Source: Paenibacillus sp. NAIST15-1 (GTDB lineage Bacteria; Bacillota; Bacilli; Paenibacillales; Paenibacillaceae). From it: DNA of 64,000 nucleotides. The notes under the pieces are model-generated. The model saw only the letters and a program-made list of their open reading frames with translations. It made no database searches and was not told the origin of the DNA. Position numbers and translations under genes: made by a program. Below, piece by piece: positions 17,325 through 25,632 of the stretch (positions are counted from its first letter, which is position 1; each line of letters starts with the position of its first letter). The stretch is from assembly GCF_001894745.1 (NCBI RefSeq), contig NZ_BBYF01000019.1:1-64000 (forward strand). Direction: 5' to 3'.

Positions 17325-17380
17325 AAGGAACCTTGAACGGTATGAAACCTTTCAAGATCCCCAAGGTGTTTGTTTCACTT

Positions 17381-17656
17381 TTATGCATTTATATAATATT
17401 TAAGTATGTCATGGCGTAATTTATCAATTAATTCATCTTCTTTTAATGAAATAGGGTATAAATCACCATCCTCAAACACAGTATTAGACGCTTCATCATA
17501 ACTATTTGCAAATTCAATAACAAAAGATCTTAGACCTTTTACAAAAGTTATTTTGTAATATGTTCCTCCATATAATAAAAGCGGAGTACCATTTACGAGA
17601 ACCTTTTCAAATTTCAACTCTTGAAATAAATTATCGATTTTCTCCTGTATCTCCAT
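17381..17656 (-). CDS. Probable immunity protein, paralogue of 22309-22575
   Basis: This 91-residue acidic protein starts MEIQEKIDNLFQELKFEK. The ATG at 17656 has GGGAGG just upstream, which is preferred over an in-frame ATG at 17698. It is clearly related to the 88-residue protein at 22309-22575: shared NLFQELKFEK/GLFRELQFEK, YKITFVK/CRVTFIK, IEFANSYDEA/IEYADSYDEA and EDGDLYPISLKEDELI/EDGDLFPVSLGEDELI. Each gene follows a toxin tip of the same type. The toxin tip in front of this copy is decayed, so this is an immunity gene kept without a working partner. The family name is unknown. Confidence 0.65.
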   Translation of the reverse strand: MEIQEKIDNLFQELKFEKVLVNGTPLLLYGGTYYKITFVKGLRSFVIEFANSYDEASNTVFEDGDLYPISLKEDELIDKLRHDILKYYINA

Positions 17657-17663
17657 AGATCCT

Positions 17664-17880
17664 CCCTTACGGCTTAAACAAGTTTCCTTCCATATCATAG
17701 CGTTGCATACTGTTTTACCTGACGATAATTGAAATATGGTATATCTCCATGATGCCTACTTCTAGGATGATACTGTAATATCCTGTCACCACCCCCAATT
17801 TGCTTTAAAACCACCACCATGGGCGATGACTGTCTTCTAATCACCGCTTCCCACTTGTACGTCCACATTTCAGAAAACAT
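17664..17880 (-). pseudogene. Decayed toxin tip, paralogue of the tip of cassette 1
   Basis: The central frame holds GGDRILQYHPRSRHHGDIPY, nearly the same as the tip of the cassette at 22591 (GGDRILQYHPGSRHHGDIPY). Before it, a neighbouring frame reads GGGFKANWG; after it, other frames read LSSGKT and RYDMEGNLFKP with a TAA just before the immunity ribosome site. At least three small frameshifts are needed to rebuild the domain. There is no Rhs core in front of it. Confidence 0.65.
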
Positions 17881-17904
17881 TATACGAAGTGGATGAGGGT
17901 AAAA

Positions 17905-17947
17905 TTCTTTCGGAGCGTGCCGCCCGATTCATTCGGCACTGGGTGGG
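17905..17947. repeat. Island hairpin element, copy 2
   Basis: It has the same element as at 13685: TTCTTTCGGAGC, then GTGCCG (17917-17922) pairing with CGGCAC (17934-17939) around CCCGATTCATT, then TGGGTGG. It lies between the decayed tip and the terminator of the CPCC gene at 18007. Confidence 0.65.
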
Positions 17948-17985
17948 TTAAAAAGAAAGCCTTGAAGGACTTATCCCTCAAGGCT
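17948..17985 (-). terminator. Terminator of the CPCC immunity gene
   Basis: The stem AGCCTTGA (17958-17965) pairs with TCAAGGCT (17978-17985), followed on the minus strand by TTCTTTTTAA. It lies 21 bp after the stop codon at 18007. Confidence 0.75.
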
Positions 17986-18006
17986 GAACATGTGTTACAT
18001 TGTCAT

Positions 18007-18555
18007 TTATTTACTAAACTTCTCCAGTCTATCTGATTCAAGGAATTGTAACGAAGACTTGTTCACTACACCGAATTTAATAAAGTTTTCACGGGCTTGA
18101 GCAAGTGTCATGTGGTTGGGGGAACTATAATAGCTTGGGTCTGTACTTCCATCATCTTCCCAAAAGCATACTGGGCAAATATCGTATTCACCCTTTGTTG
18201 GAAGTGTCTTAAATTCACAACACGGACAACTATAAAATTCTTCCTGCACCCCCTCAACCTCCTGATTAGAATCCAGGATAGCTGTCACTCTCTTCGATAA
18301 ATACTCGTTTCTGACCCCAAGATACTTTTTTCTTAAAGCTACAAGTAACAATGCACTGTAAACTTCATTCATTACATCTTTCTGAGGTTCATCATAATTG
18401 AGTATCTCCGATTGCAAAGTTTCCGGCAACTTATCAAATTCGGGATCGTCTTGGTCTATCCCCCACCAGTCAATTAGGATTCCTTCCCGTTCTTCCTTAG
18501 ATAAATCTTCAATCGTTGTTTTTAAGATAATAGCTATTGCTTCATCTCGATTCAT
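18007..18555 (-). CDS. CPCC-family cysteine-rich protein, probable immunity protein of cassette 3
   Basis: This 182-residue protein has a helical N-terminal part and a C-terminal cysteine-rich domain CPCCEFKTLPTKGEYDICPV followed by CFWEDDGS and LAQARENFIKFG. This is the Cys_rich_CPCC pattern (two C-P-x-C knuckles that probably bind a metal), a family common among polymorphic-toxin immunity genes. The ATG at 18555 has GAGGTGATAAA upstream and follows the toxin-tip stop (18572) by 17 bp, so the two are one operon. A shorter protein of the same family at 28420 follows the tip of the full-length Rhs protein. Confidence 0.75.
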   Translation of the reverse strand: MNRDEAIAIILKTTIEDLSKEEREGILIDWWGIDQDDPEFDKLPETLQSEILNYDEPQKDVMNEVYSALLLVALRKKYLGVRNEYLSKRVTAILDSNQEVEGVQEEFYSCPCCEFKTLPTKGEYDICPVCFWEDDGSTDPSYYSSPNHMTLAQARENFIKFGVVNKSSLQFLESDRLEKFSK

Positions 18556-18571
18556 TTTATCACCTCACTTA

Positions 18572-19629
18572 TTAACCGCCACCGAGTGATTTAGCGAGAT
18601 CAATTGCGGCTTGGAATGGGTCAACAGATCGTCCATCATCTTTGTAAAATGTCCTTATTTGTCGATCTTTAATGTGACCTACAAGTACACGGCCTGATGA
18701 AGGGTCATATTTAACAAGGAAATTACCTACAACCTGTTCTTTGAACGAGGAGTTGGTTTCAGAAGAAAAGCCCTTCGCAAGTTTTAGATAATCGTTTTGG
18801 GAAATATCACCGAATTCATGTCCATGCTTTTCCCAATGGGGCTTTAATTTGCCACTACTAAACCCTTTCCAGTTTATCTCCGCACATGAGATATTATGAA
18901 CCCATATTCCCAAACTGCTAACATAATACGTATGGAAATCACCAACAGTAAATTGTATACCTTAACCATCTCAGCATGTATTACTTTGTTGACTTTGTCG
19001 ATTTTCAAGGTATTCCCGTTACTTTGTTGTAACTTATCCCCCACCTGTAAATCAGCCGCAAGCACCCAACCTTTTCCTTCAACCCAAAACGGATGGTTTT
19101 CGGTTGTTTCGATGAGTTGAACTCCTACCGTAAGTTCATAGGTGATCTCCTTATCATTTCGATACAGATGCGTTACTTCCTTGTAAGCCTGTTCGCCTGT
19201 TACTTCATTCTTGGAAAGAACCTTATCTCCGACTTCAAGGTCTTCGATATTCTTCTCCCCTTCGTCTGTTAATACTTTCGTCCCTGCAGTAAAGCAATTG
19301 CACTTTGCAAGTGCTTTTGTAACTTTACTAACTTTAGTTCCTACTTTAATTAATTTTGCCGGAGGCAAAAATCCCAACAACACAAGTCCCTTATCTGCTA
19401 ATGAGCTATTAGGATCCAATATGGTATTTACATCATCTAGTACAAAGAAATTAGCGCCTTCAACTGCCAATGTTTTACCTGCTTCGGTCTGTGCTTTTAG
19501 AATCGTCTTGCATTGCCCCGGACTCGCTGCACACGTCATTGCAGGTGTTGGTGCCATCGGTATCCCAATATGTCCACTAGGATCGTTATATTTCAGCGGA
19601 TTGTTCTGTACATACGTATATAGATTCAA
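18572..19629 (-). pseudogene. Orphan Rhs/HINT toxin cassette 3, frameshifted
   Basis: The frame from TTG 19629 (NLYTYVQNNPLKYNDPSGH, the end of an Rhs core) has its own linker, then a HINT protease-like domain (CNCFTAGTKVLTDEGEKNIE, ETTENHPFWVEGKGWVLAAD). It goes out of register after KVYN at about 18951. The tip is in the next frame (18572-18913): GIWVHN, then LKPHWEKHGHEFGDISQNDY and VVGNFLVKYDPSSGRVLVGH. One missing T in a T-run (AATTTACTG here, AACTTTACAG in the copy at 20490) explains the break. The tip resembles the H-x(3)-H-G-x-E-F-G RNase-like toxins. The 5' Rhs core is missing. A CPCC immunity gene follows. Confidence 0.7.
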
Positions 19630-19658
19630 TCTCAGCTACAGCATTGATGAGCATTAGG

Positions 19659-19700
19659 TTCTTTCTAGACATTCCGCTCGATTCATTCGGCACTGGGTGG
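19659..19700. repeat. Island hairpin element, copy 3
   Basis: This is a diverged copy: TTCTTTC, TAGACATTCCGCTCGATTC, then ATTCGGCACTGGGTGG. The right arm is kept and the left arm is partly lost. It sits at the 5' border of cassette 3, just outside the truncated Rhs core. A further partial copy (GGTTCTTTCGAGAAATACCG) is at about 15289-15308. Confidence 0.55.
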
Positions 19701-19744
19701 GGGTAAAAGAAAACCCTTGAGAAAGTTGCGTATTCCCCAAGGGT
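19701..19744 (-). terminator. Terminator of the Imm8-like gene
   Basis: ACCCTTG (19713-19719) pairs with CAAGGGT (19738-19744). On the minus strand it is followed by TTTTCTTTTACCC. It is adjacent to the stop at 19753. Confidence 0.75.
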
Positions 19745-19752
19745 GTAACCTA

Positions 19753-20133
19753 TTACTTATTTTCGTCTAGCTTTGATAATATATCTTTTTCCGTATAGAA
19801 CTGGATATTGTCATACTCCCAGTTCAAATGACGATTAATAGCTTTTGCGGCTTCTTCCCAAGTAGGTCGAATACAATCTTTGAGTATTTCTTTTATTTCT
19901 GTTTCTAACAATTCTAGCTCAAAGTTTTGAACAATGAATGTTGCTCTACAATTTAACATCTTATTTTCATTAAGACTTTTTATCACATACTCAGGTGTTA
20001 ACACTTGAAAATGAAAACAATCAGAACCGACATCATCTTCTTCAGCAATATAAGCTGTACCTCTTAATTTAGAGCCTTTCAAACCATCTTTAATTTCAAT
20101 GAAATCAATACCTTTGAGTACGGGAACAACCAA
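19753..20133 (-). CDS. Imm8-like immunity protein of cassette 2
   Basis: This 126-residue protein has the pattern FHFQVLTPEYV, FIVQNFELELLETEIKEIL and TWEEAAKAINRHLNWEYDNI. The last motif (T-W-E-E, then a helix, then W-E-Y) is typical of immunity family Imm8. The TTG at 20133 has GGAG seven bases upstream. It follows the stop of toxin cassette 2 (20154) by 20 bp and has its own terminator. The protein is intact although the cassette in front of it carries a nonsense codon. Confidence 0.7.
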   Translation of the reverse strand: MVVPVLKGIDFIEIKDGLKGSKLRGTAYIAEEDDVGSDCFHFQVLTPEYVIKSLNENKMLNCRATFIVQNFELELLETEIKEILKDCIRPTWEEAAKAINRHLNWEYDNIQFYTEKDILSKLDENK

Positions 20134-20153
20134 CTAATATCTCCACCTTTTTA

Positions 20154-21985
20154 TCATTTGACCTTGATATGAAAATTGCCACCCGTCTGAGTATCCTCTA
20201 AATTCAACTCAAGTCCTCCATTTTTCTTAAAACCATACCTTGCTACATATCTGCCATCGGAGCTTACATAAGTTGTATATCCGTTACTAGCAGTACCTTT
20301 TGTATAACCTTTTCCTACAAATTCAGTAGCTGCTGTTTGTGCTGTACTTTTTGTTATATAGCCAACTTCTAGACCTGCGTTTCCTGTGTTTGTTTTACCC
20401 ATAGTAGCGAGAGTTTTAGGGCTTAAGTTACACTCTGTATTATGAACCCAAATACCCAAATCCGTCACATAATACGTATGGAAGTCAGCTACTGTAAAGT
20501 TATAAACCGTAACTGGCTCATTCAGTTTAATGAACTCAACCTTTTCAATCGTCAGGTTGCTTCCGTCAGATTTTTGGAGCTTATCGCCCACTTGGAGTTC
20601 ATAGGCGAAGACCCACCCTTTTTCTTCTACCCAAAATGGATGGTTGTCTGTCGTCTCTATGATCTGCTCCCCAACGTTCAGCTTAATTATATCATCACGT
20701 TGGTTGCGGTATAACCCCGTTACTTCCTTATAAGCCAACTCTCCATCAGGGTTATTCTCATCCTTGGAGAGAACCTTATCTCCGACCGCAATGTCTTCGA
20801 TATTTTTCTCTCCATCGTCTGTTAGAACCTTGGTTCCCGCTGTGAAGCAGTTACATCCGCCAATCGCTCTAACCTTTCCACCAACTTCTCTAGCTTTTCC
20901 TATGCCCCCGATTATTGGTCCCAATGAAGCCAAAGCTTCCGCAAAGGAGATTTCCTGATGCCATTTACTGTAATCCTTCGCTAACTCCGCTCTTGCCCAG
21001 TCCGCATTTCCTGCGCTATTCTTGTATGCACTTGTTTGCGTTAATAAACCAAACAAATAATTAAAGCGATTATTATCATATACATCTGCATACTCTCAAC
21101 TTAACAAGTTATAAGCGTATGAATATGCTCTACTTTCGGTAGAAGTTATCTTCATAGTCGCTGCGAGAATAGAATTCATATCTGAAGGTATATATCTGTT
21201 CCCACTAGGATCGATATATTTCAGCGGATTGTTCTGTACATACGTATACAGATTCAGCGTCAGCGGGTTACCCAGTTCCCCTTCATACGTATCCTCATTA
21301 ACAAACCGCCCTATACTTGGATCATACCATCTTGCGCGCAAATATTGCAGATTCGTTGCTACGTCACAATATTCGCCCGAGTAACGGAAAATGTTCGGAA
21401 CCTGTTCCTCTTGTACCAATGGATTGCCCCAGATATCGTACGTATAACGGTTCAATACATTGCCTTGGGCATCTCGGATTTCCGTAATGTCGCCGTGTCC
21501 GTTGGATACGTAATATTGCAGACCATGTCCTGGTACCTGACGAGCCAACAGCTTGCCGGTCGAATCATGGACATACGCAGCTGTAATTGTGACGCTGCCG
21601 TTCCCCTCTACCTTGCCTTCCGCTACTATCTTCGATCTATCGTCATAGTAGTAACGGGTCGTTACGCCGCCTTCGGTGCGTTCTACCATCAGGTTATCCC
21701 CGTTGTAGCGGTAGCTGACGGCTTTGCCGTCCTCCGTCGTTACTTGGGTCAGGCGGTTGCGGCTATCGTACGCATAGCTAGCTCCCTTGATGTTCGGTAC
21801 CTGATCGCTTTGCAGGGTTCTGCGGTTATCCCGATTATCGTATGTGTATGCCTCGTTGAACTGGCTTGAGGTCTTGATTCGGTTCAGTTTATCGTAGCTA
21901 AATAGATAACCTGCTCTATTATCATTTTTAGCCGTAATATTTCTGTTGTTATCATAGGTATAGCTGTAGTTCGCGAATGCTTTTT
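20154..21985 (-). pseudogene. Orphan Rhs/HINT toxin cassette 2 with an internal stop
   Basis: From about 21985 to 21096 the frame encodes an Rhs core end (YDNNRNITAKND, YRYNGDNLMVERTEGG, ARWYDPSIGRFVNEDTYEGE) and the start of the shared pre-toxin domain. A TGA at 21096-21098 replaces an Arg codon (CGA in the copy at 23125). The frame goes on to 20154: rest of the pre-toxin domain, HINT domain (CNCFTAGTKVLTDDGEKNIE, TTDNHPFWVEEKGW, YNFTVADFHTYYVTDLGIWV) and a ~95-residue tip ending GGNFHIKVK. The tip family is not recognised. The downstream part (20154-21056) could still be made alone from an internal start. An Imm8-like gene follows. Confidence 0.7.
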
Positions 21986-21989
21986 AGCA

Positions 21990-22308
21990 CTTGTGCGTCA
22001 GTTCGTCCTGACTGTTTCCACTTTCAGCTTTGTTTCTTATTTCTCTATCGAGATAATAACACTCAGCTATCTGTTCTCTAACCGATTCATACTATGCTTG
22101 AACTTGTAAAATTAAACCTTCTTTTCTCTCTACTTACTGTACATGCTTTTCCATTTTTCTTATCCTCTTTTGATTTAGGAATGCAAAAGTAGGCTTATTC
22201 CTCCTTATCATTCAAGTAGAAATAAGCCTTTGAGAGAGTTTGTCAAGTTGTTGTATTGTACGATCTTCCTCTATGTTATTGATTACATTCAAATATTGTT
22301 CGATCACA
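21990..22308. other. Intergenic junction between cassettes 1 and 2
   Basis: The Rhs core of cassette 2 ends abruptly at about 21985 and unrelated A+T-rich DNA follows. Besides the terminator at 22186-22229 no gene was found. The stretch near 22230-22275 (TTTGTCAAGTTGTTG, TTGTATTGTACGA) resembles 28245-28300, which lies just after another immunity gene. Confidence 0.45.
22186..22229 (-). terminator. Terminator of the cassette 1 immunity gene
   Basis: AGGCTTAT (22191-22198) pairs with ATAAGCCT (22222-22229). On the minus strand it is followed by ACTTTTGC. Confidence 0.55.
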
Positions 22309-22575
22309 TTATGAATCAGCTATTTCATACCTCATTCTATTAATCAGCTCATCCTCACCTAATGATACTGGGAACAAATCCCCATCTTCAAATAGATTTT
22401 TTTCTGCTTCATCATAACTATCCGCATACTCAATTACGTATGATTCTAGTGTTTTAATGAAGGTTACTCTACAGTATTTCCCATCACGTACAAAAACATT
22501 TGTGTTGTTGAGTATTTCCTTCTCAAATTGTAATTCTCTAAATAACCCCTCAATTTTTTTCTCAATTGAATTCAT
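22309..22575 (-). CDS. Probable immunity protein of cassette 1
   Basis: This 88-residue acidic protein is a paralogue of the one at 17381-17656, with the same order of motifs (FRELQFEKEI, YCRVTFIK, IEYADSYDEA, EDGDLFPVSL, EDELINRMR). The ATG at 22575 is preceded by GAGGTG and is favoured over the ATG at 22590. The gene follows directly on the toxin tip stop at 22591. The family name is unknown; its function as an antitoxin is inferred from pairing twice with the same kind of tip. Confidence 0.65.
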   Translation of the reverse strand: MNSIEKKIEGLFRELQFEKEILNNTNVFVRDGKYCRVTFIKTLESYVIEYADSYDEAEKNLFEDGDLFPVSLGEDELINRMRYEIADS

Positions 22576-22590
22576 TTCACACCTCGCCAT

Positions 22591-23322
22591 TTATTCAATT
22601 AGATGGCCATTCATATCATATCTCTTTGTTCCTGACTTACCTGAGGATAGTTTATAGTAAGGAATATCACCATGATGTCTACTTCCCGGATGATATTGTA
22701 ATATTCTATCTCCTCCCCAGTGAACTCTAAAACCTCCTCCTTCTTCAAAAGGTATTCCTTTATATTTTTCACTCTTATTTAGCGCTGTTGGATTATACCC
22801 GTTATCCTTTAGATACTTATGAAGCTCATCTGGTTTAATCCCTTTTAGTTTACTTGGGTCATTCAGGATATCATCTAAACCATTAATATTTCTTACTGCC
22901 TTTCCACCAACTTCTTTACCTTTTCTTATGCCCCCGATTATTGGTCCCAATGAAGCCAAAGCTTCCGCAAAAGAGATTTCCTGATGCCATTTACTGTAAT
23001 CCTTGGCTAATTCCGCTCTTGCCCAGTCCGCATTTCTTGCACTATTCTTGTATGCACTTGTTTGCGTTAATAAACCAAACAAATAATTAAAACGATTATC
23101 ATCATATACATCTGCATACTCTCGACTTAACAAGTTATAAGCGTATGAATATGCTCTACTTTCGGTAGAAGTTATCTTCATAGTCGCTGCGAGAATAGAA
23201 TTCATATCTGAAGGTATATATCTGTTCCCACTAGGATCGATATATTTCAGCGGATTGTTCTGTACATACGTATACAGATTCAACGTCAGCGGGTTACCCA
23301 GTTCCCCTTCATAAGTATCCTA
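22591..23322 (-). CDS. Orphan Rhs toxin cassette 1 (5' end cut by the IS110 element)
   Basis: The open frame enters from the IS110 border at about 23322 (DTYEGELGNPLTLNLYTYVQ), passes the shared pre-toxin domain (NRYIPSDMNSILAATMKITS to LASLGPIIGGI) and ends in a tip of about 95 residues: LDDILNDPSKLKGIKPDELH, YNPTALNKSEKYKG, GGDRILQYHPGSRHHGDIPY, then a G-T-K-R-Y-D-M-N-G end. TTG 23283 is a possible internal start. The tip type occurs a second time, decayed, at 17664-17880. It lacks the signal peptide and nearly all of the Rhs core, so it is a displaced cassette that could only act after recombination with a full-length Rhs gene. Confidence 0.7.
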
Positions 23323-24850
23323 GTTTATAAAACGGAACTTAGAATAAAGAAGGTGGCAACTGGCTCTCTCAACCAATTACCACCAATTATATCATCCTAC
23401 TTGCACTCTCGGAATCGTTGGCATCTCATAAGCTGATTTCTTCTTCATCATTGCGTAGATGATATTAATCAGCTTCCTCATGATACATATAATGGCTTGC
23501 TGCTTTGTTTTCCCCTCGGACATCCGCTGTAAATAGTAAGCATGAAAATAGGGATTCCTCGGCACTCTTTTAGTGCGAGTAACGGCGATCTGACGGATAG
23601 CAAGGCTTTTGATGATGTCATGCAACTCTCGGTTTCCTTGCTTACTTTTATAGTTGCGCGACTTATTTCCTGAACCAACCATTACTGGAGCAACACCAGC
23701 AAAACGAGCCAGCTTATCCGCTGTTGGAAAACGATGAATATCACCAATCTCTGCCACAAGTTCCGCTGCTGTCACAATATCTATCCCTGTCATGGATTCT
23801 AGTTGGAAGCCAAGCTGTCCCATCAACTGCTCGATTTCAACTTCAACCCTAGCAATCTCTTTCTTGAAAAAGCTAGCTGACCTCACCTGACTGACCACAA
23901 CCGAATCACGTGAATCTTGAAAGTCACGATACGTATCACCATCAACGGAAATAAGAGATAATATTTGACCAGCCTTCTTATGGGAAAGCCCATTATTGCT
24001 ATGGCTTCGCAGAAACTCAGCTAATTTTTCCTCTGACAAGTCTTTCAATTTGTGCGGTGAAGGATAGGCTTCCCAGAAGGCTAACGCCGTTTTACCATCA
24101 ACTTCAGAGAAGAACTTCTTATAGCTTGGATATGGGTAACTAATCTGTTGATGTAGTTTCTTTACCGTTGCTGTCAGGCTTTTGGCAAACCATTTCCGCT
24201 GCGTGACAAGCTGACTAATCGCCCAGTACAAATCGATCGGCTTAGCATCAGGTAATCGCTCCAGTTCATCTCTCAATACCTTTGCAACACATTCAGCGTC
24301 CCAACTGTCAGACTTCTGAACCGTCACATGGCTCTGTCTTCTAGCATTTGCTAGTTTGGCATTGACCTCTTTCACCCAGCATTGATTTTCTTTAAGATAG
24401 ACAGCCAACCCTCTGCCGTAACCTCCTACATCCTCAAGCCCATAGACAACCGACAATCCTTTTTTGGCATACTTCCTAACTTCCTTAACGAGTAAGGGAA
24501 ATGCAGACGGCTTATTATCGAATTTAATTTCTCCTAACTTTTTGCTCCAACAGTCAATAATGACGGCTGTATGATGCTGTTTATGTAGGTCAACTCCTAC
24601 ATAAACAAGATTCTGCTGCTCAATCATTTTCCTCCGCTCCCTCTGTATTTGAATTGTTACTAATGAGTTTGATTCCAGTTCAATCAAGACTCGTTGCTAC
24701 TCAGACACTTGCTCCGTATGTATCAGCCCATTAGTAACCACTCAAACGAGTGGCTAGAACAACAATGGTTAAATAAGTTTGCATCCTCAGTTCGAGCGGT
24801 CACTGCCGCAAAGACACGTTAGCAATATCTCATTTATCTTCAATGCGTTC
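23323..24850 (-). mobile_element. IS110-family insertion element
   Basis: The element interrupts the Rhs core of cassette 1 at about 23322. It holds the transposase gene plus ~70 bp on its 3' side and ~220 bp of non-coding DNA on its 5' side. IS110 elements lack classic inverted repeats, so exact ends cannot be fixed from one copy; the right limit is somewhere before the recombinase stop at 24856. Confidence 0.6.
23392..24627 (-). CDS. IS110-family transposase (DEDD recombinase)
   Basis: This 411-residue transposase has an N-terminal RuvC-like DEDD domain (VYVGVDLHKQHHTAVIID, then YGLEDVGGYGRGLAVYL and AKLANARRQSHVTVQKSDSW) and a C-terminal Transposase_20 domain (MTGIDIVTAAELVAEIGD, RFAGVAPVMVGSGNKSRN, GNRELHDIIKSLA). 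The ATG at 24627 has GGAGCGGAGGAA upstream and is preferred over the frame start at 24687. IS110 enzymes are guided by a non-coding bridge RNA made from the element ends. Confidence 0.92.
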   Translation of the reverse strand: MIEQQNLVYVGVDLHKQHHTAVIIDCWSKKLGEIKFDNKPSAFPLLVKEVRKYAKKGLSVVYGLEDVGGYGRGLAVYLKENQCWVKEVNAKLANARRQSHVTVQKSDSWDAECVAKVLRDELERLPDAKPIDLYWAISQLVTQRKWFAKSLTATVKKLHQQISYPYPSYKKFFSEVDGKTALAFWEAYPSPHKLKDLSEEKLAEFLRSHSNNGLSHKKAGQILSLISVDGDTYRDFQDSRDSVVVSQVRSASFFKKEIARVEVEIEQLMGQLGFQLESMTGIDIVTAAELVAEIGDIHRFPTADKLARFAGVAPVMVGSGNKSRNYKSKQGNRELHDIIKSLAIRQIAVTRTKRVPRNPYFHAYYLQRMSEGKTKQQAIICIMRKLINIIYAMMKKKSAYEMPTIPRVQVG

Positions 24851-24855
24851 CTTGA
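24628..24855 (-). ncRNA. Candidate IS110 bridge-RNA region (5' non-coding end)
   Basis: About 220 bp upstream of the transposase hold no gene. In IS110-group elements this 5' end carries the bridge RNA with target-binding and donor-binding loops. The stretch contains short inverted repeats (for example CCACTCAAACGAGTGG at about 24736-24751). The RNA limits are not determined here. Confidence 0.4.
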
Positions 24856-25632
24856 CTAAATAATTGCTTGATGCACTCCATCTGCTTCGATCTGTCCGTA
24901 ACGATACTTTCCCTGATAAAATGCTTTACGGTCTAGGATTCGCTTCACCTGTACCTTGGTGAACATCCTTCCTTGCTCCGTAGAGAACCCTTCTTCATTC
25001 AATTTCTCAGCTAATGCCGATAATGACCATGTAGGATACTGCTCTTTAAGACAGAATAATCGTTGAACAATGGCTGCTTGCTTCTCGTCAATAACGATTT
25101 TCTTTGAACCTCGTTTCCCCTTATAACCAAAAGGAATGCCGCCACCTGCAAACTTGCCTTCAGATGCTTTCTTATTTCGCCCTCTACCTAATTTCATTGA
25201 GATTTCTAATCGCTGGTATGCATCCAACAACTCCATAAGACCGTTAATCAAAAAGTCTGATGGGTCTTTCTTGAATATGCTGTATGTTGGCTGCTCGATG
25301 CTTTGGATGTCAATGTTGTGCCTTTTCAATTCACGATGAACAAGCACTTTAACTAGATCACTTCGCCACAATCGGCTAGTGTTTAGAACAACCACGTAAT
25401 CAACCTTATTGCTAGCTATGAACGACATCATATCTTGAAAACCCTCACGTTCGACTTCTAAGGCTTCTTCATCCACCTTCGCACCGCTTATGCCTTCATC
25501 GGTAAAGACATGAACCAGATGCCATCCTTGTCGCTCACAATAGGCTTTGATCTCATCTTGCTGGTAAGACAGGCTGTAGCCATCCTTCGCTTGTCCTTGT
25601 GTACTAACCCGAACATAACCTATGACATTCAT
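24856..25632 (-). CDS. Serine recombinase (resolvase/invertase family)
   Basis: This 258-residue protein has an N-terminal catalytic resolvase domain (MNVIGYVRVSTQGQAKDGYS with the active Ser in RVST, VVLNTSRLWRSDLVKVLVHR) and a short recombinase/HTH domain (GIPFGYKGKRG, EKLNEEGFSTEQGRMFTKVQ). It ends IEADGVHQAII, a normal end for short members of this family, so it is probably complete. It is next to a replication-like gene and two regulators and may mobilise this small element. A divergent XRE gene starts 185 bp upstream. Confidence 0.9.
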   Translation of the reverse strand: MNVIGYVRVSTQGQAKDGYSLSYQQDEIKAYCERQGWHLVHVFTDEGISGAKVDEEALEVEREGFQDMMSFIASNKVDYVVVLNTSRLWRSDLVKVLVHRELKRHNIDIQSIEQPTYSIFKKDPSDFLINGLMELLDAYQRLEISMKLGRGRNKKASEGKFAGGGIPFGYKGKRGSKKIVIDEKQAAIVQRLFCLKEQYPTWSLSALAEKLNEEGFSTEQGRMFTKVQVKRILDRKAFYQGKYRYGQIEADGVHQAII

